From NCBI GenBank assembly GCA_008080745.1, contig SHMX01000003.1:344971-408970 (forward strand): 64,000 nt of DNA, in the 5' to 3' direction. This stretch comes from Candidatus Thorarchaeota archaeon. Its GTDB lineage: Archaea > Asgardarchaeota > Thorarchaeia > Thorarchaeales > Thorarchaeaceae. The position numbers and the translations under genes are program-made. This document shows, in pieces, positions 1-7,514 of the stretch. Under the pieces are notes generated by a model. The model was not told where the DNA came from, did no database searches, and saw only the letters and a list, made by a program, of their open reading frames with translations. Position 1 is the stretch's first letter. Each line of letters begins with the position of its first letter.

Positions 1-102
1 GAAACGACTGCTAGTCTTGATGAGATACTATCATGGCATAATATGAAGAGGGATTTCTTTCTGAAATTTTTGCAGAATTTTGCATTCTTATTGCACAAAT
101 GA
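1..102 (+). CDS. C-terminal fragment of a gene cut by the left window edge
   Basis: Frame 1 is open from the first base to a TGA at 100-102 and encodes 33 residues (begins ETTASLDEILSW, ends NFAFLLHK). The amphipathic, aromatic-rich composition reads like the end of a real helical protein rather than spacer, but it is too short to assign a family. The rest of the gene, if real, lies to the left of the window. A chance open frame of this length is possible in AT-rich DNA. Confidence 0.35.
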   Translation, partial: ETTASLDEILSWHNMKRDFFLKFLQNFAFLLHK

Positions 103-129
103 ATGATTTTCCTCATAATTTTTGCGTAA

Positions 130-255
130 CTACTCATTCTTCAGAACATATAATTGTTCTTGCAATGTTTTAATCAAATATCCTTCAATTCCTCTAACCA
201 TATACTTAATATAATATCCTTCGCTATGACATACGTGGTTCGGTTCGGATTCCAT
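130..255 (-). CDS. Possible 41-residue small protein
   Basis: A minus-strand ORF runs from ATG at 255 to TAG at 130-132. It begins MESEPNHVCHSEGYYIKYM and ends EQLYVLKNE. A strong Shine-Dalgarno-like run (GGAGGGGGAG) ends about 9 nt upstream of the ATG, which is the main reason to list it. Directly upstream of that lies copy 1 of the 32-bp intergenic element, so the element could be this ORF's leader or promoter region. No family is recognised. It could be a functional microprotein, the remnant of a longer gene, or chance. Confidence 0.35.
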   Translation of the reverse strand: MESEPNHVCHSEGYYIKYMVRGIEGYLIKTLQEQLYVLKNE

Positions 256-280
256 TACATATATCTCCCCCTCCTAAACC

Positions 281-312
281 ACGCGAATACCTAACTACTT
301 TCTCATCCGGGC
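281..312. repeat. Intergenic 32-bp element, copy 1
   Basis: This is the first of three near-identical intergenic copies in the same orientation. It begins ACGCGAATACC and ends CATCCGGGC. It is identical to copy 2 over 34 bp when the preceding CC is included, and differs from copy 3 at two positions. It lies upstream of the strong ribosome-binding site of the 41-residue minus-strand ORF. It could be a regulatory element or a mobile-element scar. Confidence 0.75.
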
Positions 313-426
313 TGGACCACACTCTCTCTCTTTTAGAATGGATGATGACATAGGAGTGCTTGATAGTTACAACGTGTAACAATTTCTGATAAGTAAGCAT
401 ATGGATACCGATCCAAGACAGACCAT

Positions 427-678
427 CTAGTGGAAGACAGCAGGGTGGAGCAGTCGCTTGGCGAACCCATAGTCCACGAGCCCCGCCTCGAAGTGTATCT
501 CCTCGTAGGCTTCGGACTTCTTGTCGTACTGAGGGTTCCAGAGGCTCGTCACCTCGATGTCCAGCATGAAGGGCCACTGGGTACTAACAGTGATACGGTC
601 CGGTCTGGTGGCGATGATCTCCTCAAGGGTCGGGGTGAGGGTGATGTTGGGACTGTCGGTGATCTTCGAGGGTGACAT
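427..678 (-). CDS. Conserved-looking small protein, 83 residues
   Basis: The minus-strand ORF starts with ATG at 678. The product is soluble, acidic/aromatic and has no membrane segment or signal peptide; it contains ITVSTQWPFMLDIEVTSLW and ends RLLHPAVFH. An AT-rich box (TTTTTATTA on the minus strand, about 700-710) lies about 25-30 nt upstream, consistent with a nearly leaderless archaeal transcript. A plus-strand ORF covers almost the same bases (430-675), but its product has a composition typical of an antisense shadow. The family is not recognised. Confidence 0.55.
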   Translation of the reverse strand: MSPSKITDSPNITLTPTLEEIIATRPDRITVSTQWPFMLDIEVTSLWNPQYDKKSEAYEEIHFEAGLVDYGFAKRLLHPAVFH

Positions 679-716
679 ACGCTATACTCTTGTCGGCAGG
701 TAATAAAAATCGCGTA

Positions 717-902
717 TTATTCAGCCTCATGATTGTCTGTTATGTTTATTATGAATCTGATACCCTCTTTGATTTTGAGGATATCTTCCTCTTGTAGCCC
801 CCGTTGGTCATGAACGATTGAATTGCGTAGACGCCAAAAATCAGCCACATTCTCATAGTCGGATGTAGGCGTAGGATGACAGAGTGATCTTATCCAACCT
901 GT
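717..902 (-). pseudogene. Remnant of a HEPN-like domain gene (C-terminal part only)
   Basis: A minus-strand frame is open from just after a TAA (903-905) to TAA at 717-719 and lacks a usable start codon. It encodes about 61 residues with DYENVADFWRLRNSIVHD followed by a helix-forming stretch (EEDILKIKEGIRFIINI). The R-N-S-I-V-H segment is an R-x4-H motif as in HEPN nucleases and HEPN-type toxins. HEPN proteins usually have another 50-80 residues before this helix; here upstream stops remove them. I infer a decayed gene, although an unrecognised start or a frameshift in the assembly is possible. Confidence 0.5.
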
Positions 903-997
903 TTACAAGTAGCAGTGGATTGAAAGCTCAAAAATATTACGCACTATATAGAATAAGTGCAGTTGGGGGACCAGACACCTCATCAATCTCCTTTCGT

Positions 998-2065
998 CTA
1001 TTTACAGAGCAAGGTCTCACGGATTACCTCGATGGTCTGATGGATGGTCTGAAGGGCCGTGAGTTGTGAGAGTGATACATCCTCCAGATCCAGAGAGTCG
1101 ATACATACCTGTCTCTTGAGGACAATGTTCCGACTGGTCGCACATACTTGATGTGCAATAGACTCGTCAGAAAACAGAAACTCGGTCCTACCTAATCTGC
1201 TGAGGGTCCGATAGACCTTGCTGGTCTTGATGTCTGTGATGGCATCCACATCTACCTCAGATACGATATCTTGAGCAAGGCGCTCAGTGTCAACAAGAAG
1301 GTCCATGATGGTTGGGATATATCGGCTCTCATTGATCATGAGGTGGAAACATTCGATTGCACGGTGTTTCCGTTCAAGAGATTCCTCAGACACCCTCCCG
1401 TGTATCCCATCATCAAAGTGAAACTTGCCCCATCGTAGATAGGTCTCATCCTCTGGAAAATCAGCTCGGTTTACATCAGGAGTTATGATACTATCAAGAC
1501 TCAGTGGTCGTATCCCTAGAAGCGATACATTATCGATGGCTTTGGCAGTTCGTAGTGCCCAGTACTTCTGGTCAAAGTCACCCTCTGTCAGCCAGCGGTC
1601 TATGGTCAGGGACTGGTGGAAGGATGAGAGGAGGTATCGTTTAACCCAGCTGACATTGATGACATCAAAACGATCAAGGACACTAAGGGTCTCAAGGATG
1701 AGGGCAGTAGTATGGAAATCGGGGTCATCCACATAGATATCTCCATCGACAAATCCACCTCTGAAGGGACTATGCATCGATACATACCGTTCGATGATGG
1801 AATCTATAGCAGTCCAATATGACCTAGGAATAGGTCCAGTGTAGTCTTGCATGAGTCGAACCGCATCCAGCGTGGACTGAAATGTTGAGTCCAGCCCAGG
1901 CCTATCCGCAAATCCTTGTCCATCATAACATCTCATGATGTACGAGGGAAGTGAAGGCGAGTCCGCCTTGGTATCAACAGCTGCAACAGACTGCATGGAT
2001 ATCATGAATAACACAAAGAACAGGGAAACGGTAATGATTCGGGTTATCCGACTAGCTCTAAACAC
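998..2065 (-). CDS. Secreted alpha/alpha-toroid (prenyltransferase/squalene-cyclase-like repeat) protein
   Basis: The protein is about 355 residues with an N-terminal hydrophobic signal segment (IITVSLFFVLFMISM) and a likely cleavage region after SVAA. A repeat of the kind seen in prenyltransferase beta subunits and terpene-cyclase-like toroids appears near residues 100-130: GGFVDGD, then DPDFHTTALILETL. The rest is helical. Prenyltransferase zinc ligands are not evident, so no enzymatic role is claimed; a secreted glycan- or protein-binding toroid is as likely. The start is probably the GTG at 2065, because GAGG sits 8 nt upstream of it but only 2 nt upstream of the GTG at 2071. The stop is TAG. 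Confidence 0.65.
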   Translation of the reverse strand: MFRASRITRIITVSLFFVLFMISMQSVAAVDTKADSPSLPSYIMRCYDGQGFADRPGLDSTFQSTLDAVRLMQDYTGPIPRSYWTAIDSIIERYVSMHSPFRGGFVDGDIYVDDPDFHTTALILETLSVLDRFDVINVSWVKRYLLSSFHQSLTIDRWLTEGDFDQKYWALRTAKAIDNVSLLGIRPLSLDSIITPDVNRADFPEDETYLRWGKFHFDDGIHGRVSEESLERKHRAIECFHLMINESRYIPTIMDLLVDTERLAQDIVSEVDVDAITDIKTSKVYRTLSRLGRTEFLFSDESIAHQVCATSRNIVLKRQVCIDSLDLEDVSLSQLTALQTIHQTIEVIRETLLCK

Positions 2066-2071
2066 GTTCAC

Positions 2072-2401
2072 AACCTCAGATAGTTCATATACACAGGAGA
2101 GAAATATGCCCCTCTCATACGAGAGGAATCACAAGACCAATGCAATATCTTTGGGTCCAACACTGGACCGAGGGATAGGCATCCTGCCAGAGGAAGGGAT
2201 ATGGAAAGAACTCCACAAGCACAAGTAAGGGATATCCGTGTTTTGCATAGGCTAAACGGACATGATAGACCAGATTCGGAAAACGTATTGCTGAAAGTTA
2301 GCGGTTTCCGCTCCTCTTGCGGATATAATTCTGACATCCATTACTCTCTCTCCCACCAACCAACTATAGCAAAATCTAGTACTCGAAATTACTATTTAAA
2401 T
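2072..2401. other. Intergenic stretch between LRR gene and secreted toroid gene
   Basis: These 330 bp hold no convincing gene. On the minus strand an AT box (AAATTTAAATAGTA, near 2390-2403) could promote transcription toward the toroid gene with a long leader. About 50 nt downstream a GGGAGAGAG run precedes two ATGs (2341 and 2337). The ORF from 2341 encodes 29 residues and the one from 2337 encodes 89, whose second half has a non-protein-like composition. A TATA-like stretch (TGTGTATATG, about 2084-2094) lies closer to the toroid gene. Confidence 0.4.
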
Positions 2402-3949
2402 TTAATGAGCTGTTAGAGGAACTTCGAGAATATCAATTGATTCAGGCAACATTGTGATTACTTCACAATCCGATATCTGCTTCTCATCTAGAACAATCTT
2501 CACATGCTCATGATACAGAAAGGGAGAGAAATCAATAACAGATAGAGGATTATTAGACAGATCAATCTGTCCAACATGAGGAATTGTACCAAGTGGAGTA
2601 AGGTCGATATTACGAAGACGATTATCCGAGAGATTGAGAAGAAGTTGTTCAATCTCTCCCGTAATCATTGAAACGGGAGATAGATGTTTTATCAAATCAG
2701 TACGATATCTACAACTCAAAGGGCTGAGATCAAGCGAATCAATATTGTTACTGGATAAATCAAGTTCAAGAACTTGGTGTGATTTCAAAGGGCCAAGTTC
2801 TATTGAACGGACCTTATTGTGAGAAACATCGATTTTGTTACTACCATATTTGGGAAGGATGATACATTCAAGTCTATTATGAGACAGATTCAGTTCGGAT
2901 AGAAGTGTTTGATGTTGTAATGGGGAGAGATCAAGAGCAGAGAGAAGGTTGTAAGAGAAGTCAATCTTTTGTATCCGATGACTTGGAGACAACGGGGTCA
3001 TATCCAAGTGTTGTAGGTTATTGCCCCTCAAAATTAGAGAAGATAGATCCTTGTTTTTATGGAGAAATGTTAAATCCAGGGAACAAAGCTTTGCACTGGA
3101 GATGTCAATGTATTCCACAGAATTCAATCCTACCTTCTTGGGGATAATCAATTCCGTAAGGGGATTATCAGATAATTTTAATATCCTGAGTGATTGATTT
3201 GGACGCAAAAACGAGAGATCGAGACGTGATAGACAACATCTGGATAATTCTAAGCTTTCAAGAAGGACACAAGAATCCAGAGGAGTGAGATTAATACCTT
3301 GAAGAGGATTTCCACTCAGTGACAGATAAGAAAGAGATGGACAGGTCTGTAATGGAGTAATATCTACAGAAGATAGATCATTTGAATGAAGATACAGATT
3401 AGCGAGATTATAAAGGTTTGAGAGAGGATTCAGATTTACCTGCTTCAGTCGATTTCGATGAAGATAGAGTCCTACAAGATTTTCCAATTGTGTGAGTGGG
3501 GCTAAATCAATACTTGGAATCTGAGAATCAGAGATATTAAAGACACGTAGATTTTGACACGAACCTAAAGGATCTAAGGCGATAGAAGAAATTTCAGTAT
3601 TTACAATTTCCAATACTCTAAGGTCTTGACAATTCTTGAGAGGCATAAGATCCAGTGTAAGAAGACCTCTGACATCGATAACAATTTTAGATGTGGATGT
3701 ATTTCTGAGTACAGATAGATCAAGCACACTAGAAAAACCTGTAACTGTGACTTCTTGAACATTAGAATAATCAGCAACACATGTCAAATCAGACTCATTG
3801 TTTAGCGTTATTGATTGTAGAACCGCTTTATCTCTCATTGGAAATAACGGGTTCATTGTTTCTTCTAGTTTAATATCTTCATGGCTCATTGTTTTAACAC
3901 GAATAGACAACTCTGAGTTAACCGATTTCCCCATTATTACCATAGACAT
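2402..3949 (-). CDS. Leucine-rich-repeat protein
   Basis: A 515-residue cytosolic-type protein without signal peptide or membrane segment. Nearly all of it is about 17 tandem leucine-rich repeats of roughly 24 residues, with consensus LxxLxLSxNxLxxIDLxPL and a short cysteine/asparagine-rich linker (e.g. DSCVLLESLELS). LRR solenoids are protein-binding scaffolds; large LRR families are a feature of Asgard archaea and eukaryotes. No enzymatic domain is fused. The start is uncertain: a TATA-like box (TTTAAATATC on the minus strand, 3961-3970) is only about 12 nt from the first ATG, so a leaderless start at an internal ATG such as 3934 or 3889 fits better. Confidence 0.88.
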   Translation of the reverse strand: MSMVIMGKSVNSELSIRVKTMSHEDIKLEETMNPLFPMRDKAVLQSITLNNESDLTCVADYSNVQEVTVTGFSSVLDLSVLRNTSTSKIVIDVRGLLTLDLMPLKNCQDLRVLEIVNTEISSIALDPLGSCQNLRVFNISDSQIPSIDLAPLTQLENLVGLYLHRNRLKQVNLNPLSNLYNLANLYLHSNDLSSVDITPLQTCPSLSYLSLSGNPLQGINLTPLDSCVLLESLELSRCCLSRLDLSFLRPNQSLRILKLSDNPLTELIIPKKVGLNSVEYIDISSAKLCSLDLTFLHKNKDLSSLILRGNNLQHLDMTPLSPSHRIQKIDFSYNLLSALDLSPLQHQTLLSELNLSHNRLECIILPKYGSNKIDVSHNKVRSIELGPLKSHQVLELDLSSNNIDSLDLSPLSCRYRTDLIKHLSPVSMITGEIEQLLLNLSDNRLRNIDLTPLGTIPHVGQIDLSNNPLSVIDFSPFLYHEHVKIVLDEKQISDCEVITMLPESIDILEVPLTAH

Positions 3950-4042
3950 ATCTTTCCAGAGATATTTAAAGTCATACTTTTATGTTCCAAATCGGACTGC
4001 CGGGAGAAAACACCACATCATTCCGATGTGATGGGGAAGACC

Positions 4043-4074
4043 ACGCGAATACCTAACTACTTTCTCATCCGGGC
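4043..4074. repeat. Intergenic 32-bp element, copy 2
   Basis: Identical to copy 1 over 34 bp (including the CC at 4041-4042). After the shared core comes CCAATATATC, which partly matches the sequence following copy 3, so copies 2 and 3 share a few more bases on that side. It is located about 95 bp upstream of the LRR gene. Confidence 0.8.
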
Positions 4075-4279
4075 CGAACCCAATATATCTTTTTTTCCAA
4101 ATATCTCGACTGATTCTATTCACTGATAGCTGACGCTGCACGACTCAGGTAACATGCTGAGACCCTTGACCTGGTGCGTGTCCTTGAGATGAGGTGATAT
4201 TCTCATCACTCGAAGAGAAGAATAGATAGCACGCAATACACTGACATCTAGTAAAAAGGAGGGCTCCAGTGAGATGATT

Positions 4280-4311
4280 ACGCGAATACCCAACTACTTT
4301 CTCATCGGGGC
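4280..4311. repeat. Intergenic 32-bp element, copy 3
   Basis: Matches copies 1 and 2 at 30 of 32 positions (T to C at position 12, C to G near the end) in the same orientation, and is followed by CCAATATAT as in copy 2. Read on the minus strand in one frame, all three copies encode PDEKVV-(R/G)-YSR, but no shared downstream reading frame exists, so the conservation is probably at DNA level. Confidence 0.8.
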
Positions 4312-4454
4312 CCAATATATGCACTAATTAAACTACTTTCAATACAATTAAAGAAAATGAAAGCTATTAAATTATCCGACTGAGAAAATAATACGAAATC
4401 TCTTAATAGTAGAAAAACAGTTGAAATACAAATTTACTATAGTTGTGTAAAAAA

Positions 4455-4904
4455 ATGGAAAGTAGGAACCCGCTCGCTGAGTTTTTCGAAGGAATTGTGA
4501 GTTGGTTAGGTCTATCTGAAGGAGCAGCGGCGGTTCTATCAGAGATGTATCTTGAAAAATATTCAAGCAACGAATTTCTGGGAACTGAAGAGATAGCAGA
4601 GCGCACTGGATACTCTAGAACCAATGTAAATTTGATAGTGACACAATTAGAAAAACTTGGCATAATCAGATCTGAGAGAGACCTCTCAAAGACAGGGAGA
4701 GGTAGAAAAAGAATGATCTACACAGTGGTCAAAGATATTGAATCATTGGTCCACATAGGAAAAGAATATGCAAAAGAACAATTGCAGTTTCTTAGCGGAA
4801 TTATAGATTCAATCCTTGCTGAAGAGGTAGAGAACACCATCAGTGATGCCCTTACAAAGACTAAGAAGGAGATCAAAAAGATAGTCAATCGTCTAGAAAA
4901 CTAA
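4455..4904 (+). CDS. Winged-helix (MarR/GbsR-like) transcriptional regulator
   Basis: About 149 residues. Residues 20-100 form a winged-helix fold: a helix-turn-helix (TEEIAERTGYSRTNVNLIVTQLEKLGII) and a basic wing (KTGRGRKRMIYTV). A long C-terminal helix (about 100-149, Lys/Glu-rich) probably mediates dimerisation, as in GbsR/MarR-type regulators. The ATG at 4455 is preferred to an in-frame TTG at 4443. Its target is unknown; it converges on the pyrophosphatase gene, and the two share the hairpin at 4937-4953. Confidence 0.8.
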   Translation: MESRNPLAEFFEGIVSWLGLSEGAAAVLSEMYLEKYSSNEFLGTEEIAERTGYSRTNVNLIVTQLEKLGIIRSERDLSKTGRGRKRMIYTVVKDIESLVHIGKEYAKEQLQFLSGIIDSILAEEVENTISDALTKTKKEIKKIVNRLEN

Positions 4905-4936
4905 CATTCAGACGAGAAAACAAAAAGAAAATGAGA

Positions 4937-4953
4937 GGTGGCGAAGAGCCACC
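4937..4953. terminator. Bidirectional hairpin terminator between regulator and pyrophosphatase genes
   Basis: A perfect 6-bp stem (GGTGGC, loop GAAGA, GCCACC) lies between the two convergent stop codons. On the minus strand it is followed by a T-rich stretch (TCTCATTTTCTTTTTG) and on the plus strand by TCTTATTCT. Confidence 0.6.
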
Positions 4954-4961
4954 ATCTTATT

Positions 4962-7349
4962 CTAATGACTTGATGTTACAACACCAGGTTCTTCCATTCC
5001 AAAGTCTGCCTCAGCACGACTCTTCCGGATAGCCCAGAAGGTTATTAGTGTGAGAATGAGCAGAGCACCAATGAGGACCCACTCAAGACCTGGAATTGTT
5101 GCCGCAGTTGCAAAGTTGTATTGTACCAAGAGAGGTGCAATAATAAGTGCCAGAATGTTGACGACCTTGATAGCGGGGTTCAAGGCTGGACCAGCAGTAT
5201 CCTTCAGAGGGTCACCGATAGTATCACCAACAACACCACATTTGTGTCGTTCGGATCCTTTACCAGTGTTTGCCTCAGCATCTGCAGGTTCATCCTCAAT
5301 GCACTTCTTAGCGTTATCCCAAGCTCCACCACTGTTAGACATGAATACAGCCAACAGCTGACCGGAGATGATGATTCCACCAAGGAATCCTCCAAGCGCT
5401 GCGACACCCATAGCAATACCAACTATAATCGGAATTGACACCATGATGATAGACAGTGCGACAAGCTCTTTCTGAGCTGCAGTTGTGGAGATATCCACAG
5501 CACGGTCATAGTCTGGCTCCTTGGTACCTTCTAGAATACCAGGAATCTTGAACTGTCTTCTGACCTCTTGCACCATCTCACCAGCAGCTCGCGATACAGC
5601 TTTTATGTTCAGAGCTGCAAAGAGCCAGGGTAGAGCAGATCCGAGGAGGACACCAGAGAATACCATTGGGTCATCAAGATAGATGTGATCAAGACCAATG
5701 GGAGCAAGAGCAACGACAATATAGCTGTAAAATAGGGCCACGGCAGCAATGACTGCAGAAGCAATAGCTACACCTTTTGTGATTGCTTTAGTTGTGTTAC
5801 CGACTGCATCAAGTTCAGCCATTGTCTTCATGGAGCTTTCATCAAAGTCACCAGGTGAAAGTTCACCAATACCAGCAGCATTATCGCTGATTGGACCAAA
5901 GGAATCCATTGCAACGTTGTTACCAGTGTGTGAGAGCATTCCAATACCAATCAATGCGATACCATAGAGGGTCCAGAGGTTTCCACTGATAGCGGTAATG
6001 AAAAATGGAGTAGCTGCTGCTACAGCTGGTAGGAATAGAATCCATGACATGACAAAGGTTGATACGATGACAACAACTGCTGCGACTGCAGACTCATATC
6101 CGGCAACAAGACCAGATAGAATGAATGTAGCAGTCCCAGTGTCTGCGGATTTAACTATCTCTTGTACAGGTGGTTTCTTCAGCGATGTAAAGTAGCTGGT
6201 AATCGGGTTGAAGGATACAGCTAGAAATACACCTATTGCGATGAGTAATCCAAATCGTAAATCACCAACATACAACCAGGACAAGAGTAATGATAGGATG
6301 ATAGTGAAACCACTAGAAGCCTCATAGGAGAGGAACATTGCCTTCTCAGCGAACACTTTGCGCTTCTTCAAAATCCTTGGCCAGACTGGTACCATAAAGG
6401 TTCCAATCATCGAAGAGATAACACCGATAGCACGAACAAAGAGTGGGAATACCACAACAGCAAATGGGAACAACAAGAGTGTCGGATTATCCAAGTATAG
6501 AACAATTGCCAGAATCAGAGCTGAAACAATAGTGACCTCATATGACTCGAAGATGTCTGCTGCCATACCAGCACAGTCACCTACATTGTCACCCACAAGG
6601 TCTGCTACTACAGCTGCATTTCGGGGATCGTCTTCAGGGAGCCCTTGTTCAACTTTACCCACAAGATCAGCACCAACATCAGCAGCCTTTGTGTATATAC
6701 CACCACCGACTCTCATGAAGAGAGCAAGAAGAGTACCTCCAAGGCCGAATCCTAGTAGTGCGTCAGGTGCGGCGATTCCATAGATGATGAAGATAAGGGT
6801 ACCACCAATAAGCCCCAGACCATCTGTCAGCATTCCAGTAAAAGTACCTCCGCGGTAAGAGATAGTAAGAGCGCGGTTGTATCTGTCTTCACCCTCACGT
6901 GTAGCCTGTGCCACTCTGATATTGGACTCGACTGCTATTCGCATTCCGAGTTGCCCGACAATCAATGAGAAGCCTGCACCCAAAATGAACGCGACTGATC
7001 GACCAATACCGACCATGTATTGAGCTGTGGCGATACCTGTTGGGTCGTCACCAAAGAGCTCGAGTGTTCCTCGTTCAGGATGAGTGATATAAACTGTAAA
7101 GAAGAGAAGAATGGACAAGACAAAAAGGATGGGGATTATCGTCTTCAACTGTCTGTCAAGATACGATAATGCGCCTTCCCTGATACCGTTCCAGACCTTC
7201 TGCATCTGTTCAGTTCCTTTAGGGAGCTCAAGAACACCTTTCCTGAGCCACCAGGCATACACGAGACTTGCTATCGCAGCAAGGATGACTGTAAATATCA
7301 TCACTTGCTCGACGAGTTGCATACCAATAAACGTCTCGAATAGTTGCAT
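4962..7349 (-). CDS. hppA: Membrane-bound proton-translocating pyrophosphatase, K+-independent type
   Basis: The protein is about 795 residues with roughly 16 membrane segments. It hydrolyses pyrophosphate to pump ions across the cell membrane. Signature motifs are present: the PPi/Mg site DVGADLVGKVEQGLPEDD and DNVGDCAGMAADIFESYE, and later DAVGNTTKAITKG and DNAKKCIE. The residue after GNTT is lysine; in this family Lys there replaces the K+ requirement, so a K+-independent H+ pump is inferred. The ORF can be read from 7451, but the ATG at 7349 has GGTGA 7 nt upstream and begins directly before the first helix (MQLFETFIGM). A TATA box at 7461-7474 would put the transcript start below 7451, so the longer start is unlikely. 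Confidence 0.96.
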   Translation of the reverse strand: MQLFETFIGMQLVEQVMIFTVILAAIASLVYAWWLRKGVLELPKGTEQMQKVWNGIREGALSYLDRQLKTIIPILFVLSILLFFTVYITHPERGTLELFGDDPTGIATAQYMVGIGRSVAFILGAGFSLIVGQLGMRIAVESNIRVAQATREGEDRYNRALTISYRGGTFTGMLTDGLGLIGGTLIFIIYGIAAPDALLGFGLGGTLLALFMRVGGGIYTKAADVGADLVGKVEQGLPEDDPRNAAVVADLVGDNVGDCAGMAADIFESYEVTIVSALILAIVLYLDNPTLLLFPFAVVVFPLFVRAIGVISSMIGTFMVPVWPRILKKRKVFAEKAMFLSYEASSGFTIILSLLLSWLYVGDLRFGLLIAIGVFLAVSFNPITSYFTSLKKPPVQEIVKSADTGTATFILSGLVAGYESAVAAVVVIVSTFVMSWILFLPAVAAATPFFITAISGNLWTLYGIALIGIGMLSHTGNNVAMDSFGPISDNAAGIGELSPGDFDESSMKTMAELDAVGNTTKAITKGVAIASAVIAAVALFYSYIVVALAPIGLDHIYLDDPMVFSGVLLGSALPWLFAALNIKAVSRAAGEMVQEVRRQFKIPGILEGTKEPDYDRAVDISTTAAQKELVALSIIMVSIPIIVGIAMGVAALGGFLGGIIISGQLLAVFMSNSGGAWDNAKKCIEDEPADAEANTGKGSERHKCGVVGDTIGDPLKDTAGPALNPAIKVVNILALIIAPLLVQYNFATAATIPGLEWVLIGALLILTLITFWAIRKSRAEADFGMEEPGVVTSSH

Positions 7350-7460
7350 CGTTTTTTCACCGTCACTTTTTAGGGCTCTTGACTCGACTGTACCGTGATT
7401 TTGAGTCCCGGAACGTGCAAGAGTCCAAGTGCGACTTACACCATGCGGCAATTATGGTGC

Positions 7461-7474
7461 CCTTTAAGGATTTT
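7461..7474 (-). promoter_or_regulatory. TATA/BRE-like promoter of hppA
   Basis: The minus strand reads AAAATCCTTAAAGG. A transcript starting about 25 nt downstream (near 7440) would carry a leader of about 90 nt before the ATG at 7349. Confidence 0.45.
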
Positions 7475-7514
7475 CTTTAGCCCCACATTTGATACTTGAC
7501 AGACTGTGACCATG

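Larger units (their letters stand above)
3950..4442. other. Intergenic region carrying two element copies and a hairpin
   Basis: No gene is supported in these 493 bp. They contain a TATA-like box for the LRR gene (3961-3970), a small hairpin (CACATC-ATTCC-GATGTG near 4013-4029), and copies 2 and 3 of the 32-bp element. Between the copies is GC-richer DNA with CTGA and TGATGA motifs that I could not fold into a convincing C/D-box RNA. The last 120 bp before the regulator gene are AT-rich and probably hold its promoter. Confidence 0.5.

Noticed and set aside
430-675. Plus-strand ORF opposite the 83-residue gene
   Set aside because: Mirror of the minus-strand gene with composition typical of an antisense frame; the minus-strand frame has a promoter-like box and better residue composition.
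2068-2337. 89-residue minus-strand ORF
   Set aside because: The N-terminus looks plausible, but the second half is Cys/Ser-rich and non-protein-like and it overlaps the start of the secreted toroid gene; treated as leader sequence.
4100-4260. Possible C/D-box small RNA (GTGATGA and CTGA on the minus strand)
   Set aside because: Only one C and one D box at about 60 nt, with no D'/C' pair and no K-turn stem that I could draw.
6358-6783. Plus-strand 141-residue ORF inside the pyrophosphatase gene
   Set aside because: Antisense shadow: low-complexity Ser/Thr/Ala/Pro composition opposite a strongly conserved gene.
7350-7451. Upstream 34 codons of the pyrophosphatase frame
   Set aside because: They lie at or before the expected transcript start, lack a ribosome-binding site and encode a non-membrane, Arg/Ser-rich peptide not expected in the family.
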